A stretch of 32,854 bases of DNA. Origin: Candidatus Poseidoniales archaeon (lineage in GTDB: Archaea; Thermoplasmatota; Poseidoniia; Poseidoniales; Thalassarchaeaceae). Each line of letters starts with the position of its first letter. The first letter of the stretch is position 1. The position numbers and the translations under genes are program-made. This document shows, piece by piece, positions 32,690 to 32,854 of the stretch. The stretch is from assembly GCA_012964335.1 (NCBI GenBank), contig DTUF01000036.1:1-32854 (forward strand), written 5' to 3'. A model generated the notes under the pieces. The model made no database searches and was not told the origin of the DNA. It saw only the letters and a list, made by a program, of their open reading frames with translations.

Positions 32690-32854
32690 TTAGTTATCTC
32701 GGTTCTTGAACGGATTATTTGGATTAGTCTTTGAGCGATGGCCACCACGCTGTGGTCCACTATTCCCATCACGGCCTTTGCCACGGTCACCCCAATGGCG
32801 GGGTTTTGAGGCTCCACCTCGGTTACCTCCTCGGTCACCACCACGATTTCCTCC
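32690..32854 (-). CDS. C-terminal RGG/Arg-Gly-rich tail of a truncated protein
   Basis: The last 54 codons of a gene entering from the right edge are visible, ending at TAA 32692-32690. The peptide is built of GGNRGGDRGGNRGG-type repeats, then PRHWGDRGKGRDG, and ends NPFKNRDN. Arg-Gly-rich tails of this kind are common on DEAD-box RNA helicases and other RNA-binding proteins and bind RNA without specificity. The folded part is outside the window, so the protein cannot be named. The frame is supported by the repeat composition; other frames here show no such order. Confidence 0.6.
   Translation of the reverse strand, partial: GGNRGGDRGGNRGGASKPRHWGDRGKGRDGNSGPQRGGHRSKTNPNNPFKNRDN

Noticed and set aside
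32617-32844. 75-aa minus-strand open frame overlapping the right end
   Set aside because: Another minus frame gives an ordered RGG-repeat tail with a stop exactly abutting the neighbouring gene, which is far more gene-like.

Overview
The window looks like a piece of a marine planktonic archaeal genome, most likely Poseidoniales (Marine Group II, Thermoplasmatota). This is inference from gene content; no rRNA or other phylogenetic marker is present in full. Supporting points are an archaeal-type S-adenosylhomocysteine hydrolase, a two-subunit 2-oxoacid:ferredoxin oxidoreductase with a fused gamma-alpha chain, an NFACT/RqcH-type ribosome-rescue gene, a TFIIB-like zinc ribbon, very large Asn-rich cell-surface proteins held by one C-terminal membrane helix, and A/T-rich archaeal-style promoters. 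Coding density is very high. No stretch over 300 bases lacks a gene, and no insertion sequence, CRISPR array, phage gene or rRNA was seen.

Layout. 1-611 (-) is the N-terminal part of an RqcH/NEMF-like protein that runs off the left edge. 744-4582 holds a LemA protein (+) converging, with zero spacing, on a GIDE-domain membrane protein (-), which is translationally coupled to a Nudix / metallo-beta-lactamase / winged-helix fusion protein (-). 4625-6965 (+) carries a tiny membrane protein, an Asp-box (sialidase-like propeller) lipoprotein and an NADPH-dependent FMN reductase. 6974-7046 (-) is tRNA-Gln(CTG). 7113-11039 (-) is an operon: korA, korB, an aldo/keto reductase and a 71-aa membrane protein. 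11303-15114 (+) has a membrane-anchored TPR-cyclophilin and aconitase.

15234-28290 (+) is dominated by two giant surface proteins (about 1914 and 2131 aa) with a 210-aa orphan between them. The first carries an intact DUF4886-like SGNH hydrolase domain, a glycine-rich beta-helix-like region and a second, apparently decayed SGNH domain. The second carries FG-GAP/VCBS repeats, two jelly-roll modules and a glutamine-amidotransferase-like domain. 28406-29671 (+) is ahcY. 29694-32371 (-) has a third SGNH hydrolase, with thrombospondin-3 and LDLa-like motifs and a membrane anchor, and a TPR two-helix membrane protein. The right edge has a small zinc-ribbon protein (+) abutting the RGG tail of a truncated protein (-).

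How it fits together. korAB, aconitase and ahcY are core metabolism (2-oxoacid oxidation, TCA cycle, methyl cycle). Much of the rest faces the cell surface: two giant anchored proteins, a lipoprotein, an anchored esterase-like enzyme and a cyclophilin whose catalytic domain is predicted outside the membrane and could help fold them. The least conventional local units are the LemA + GIDE-like + Nudix-MBL cluster and the surface proteins with mixed active and inactive SGNH domains. Starts are a mix of ATG, GTG and TTG; several genes have clear Shine-Dalgarno sequences and others have none.
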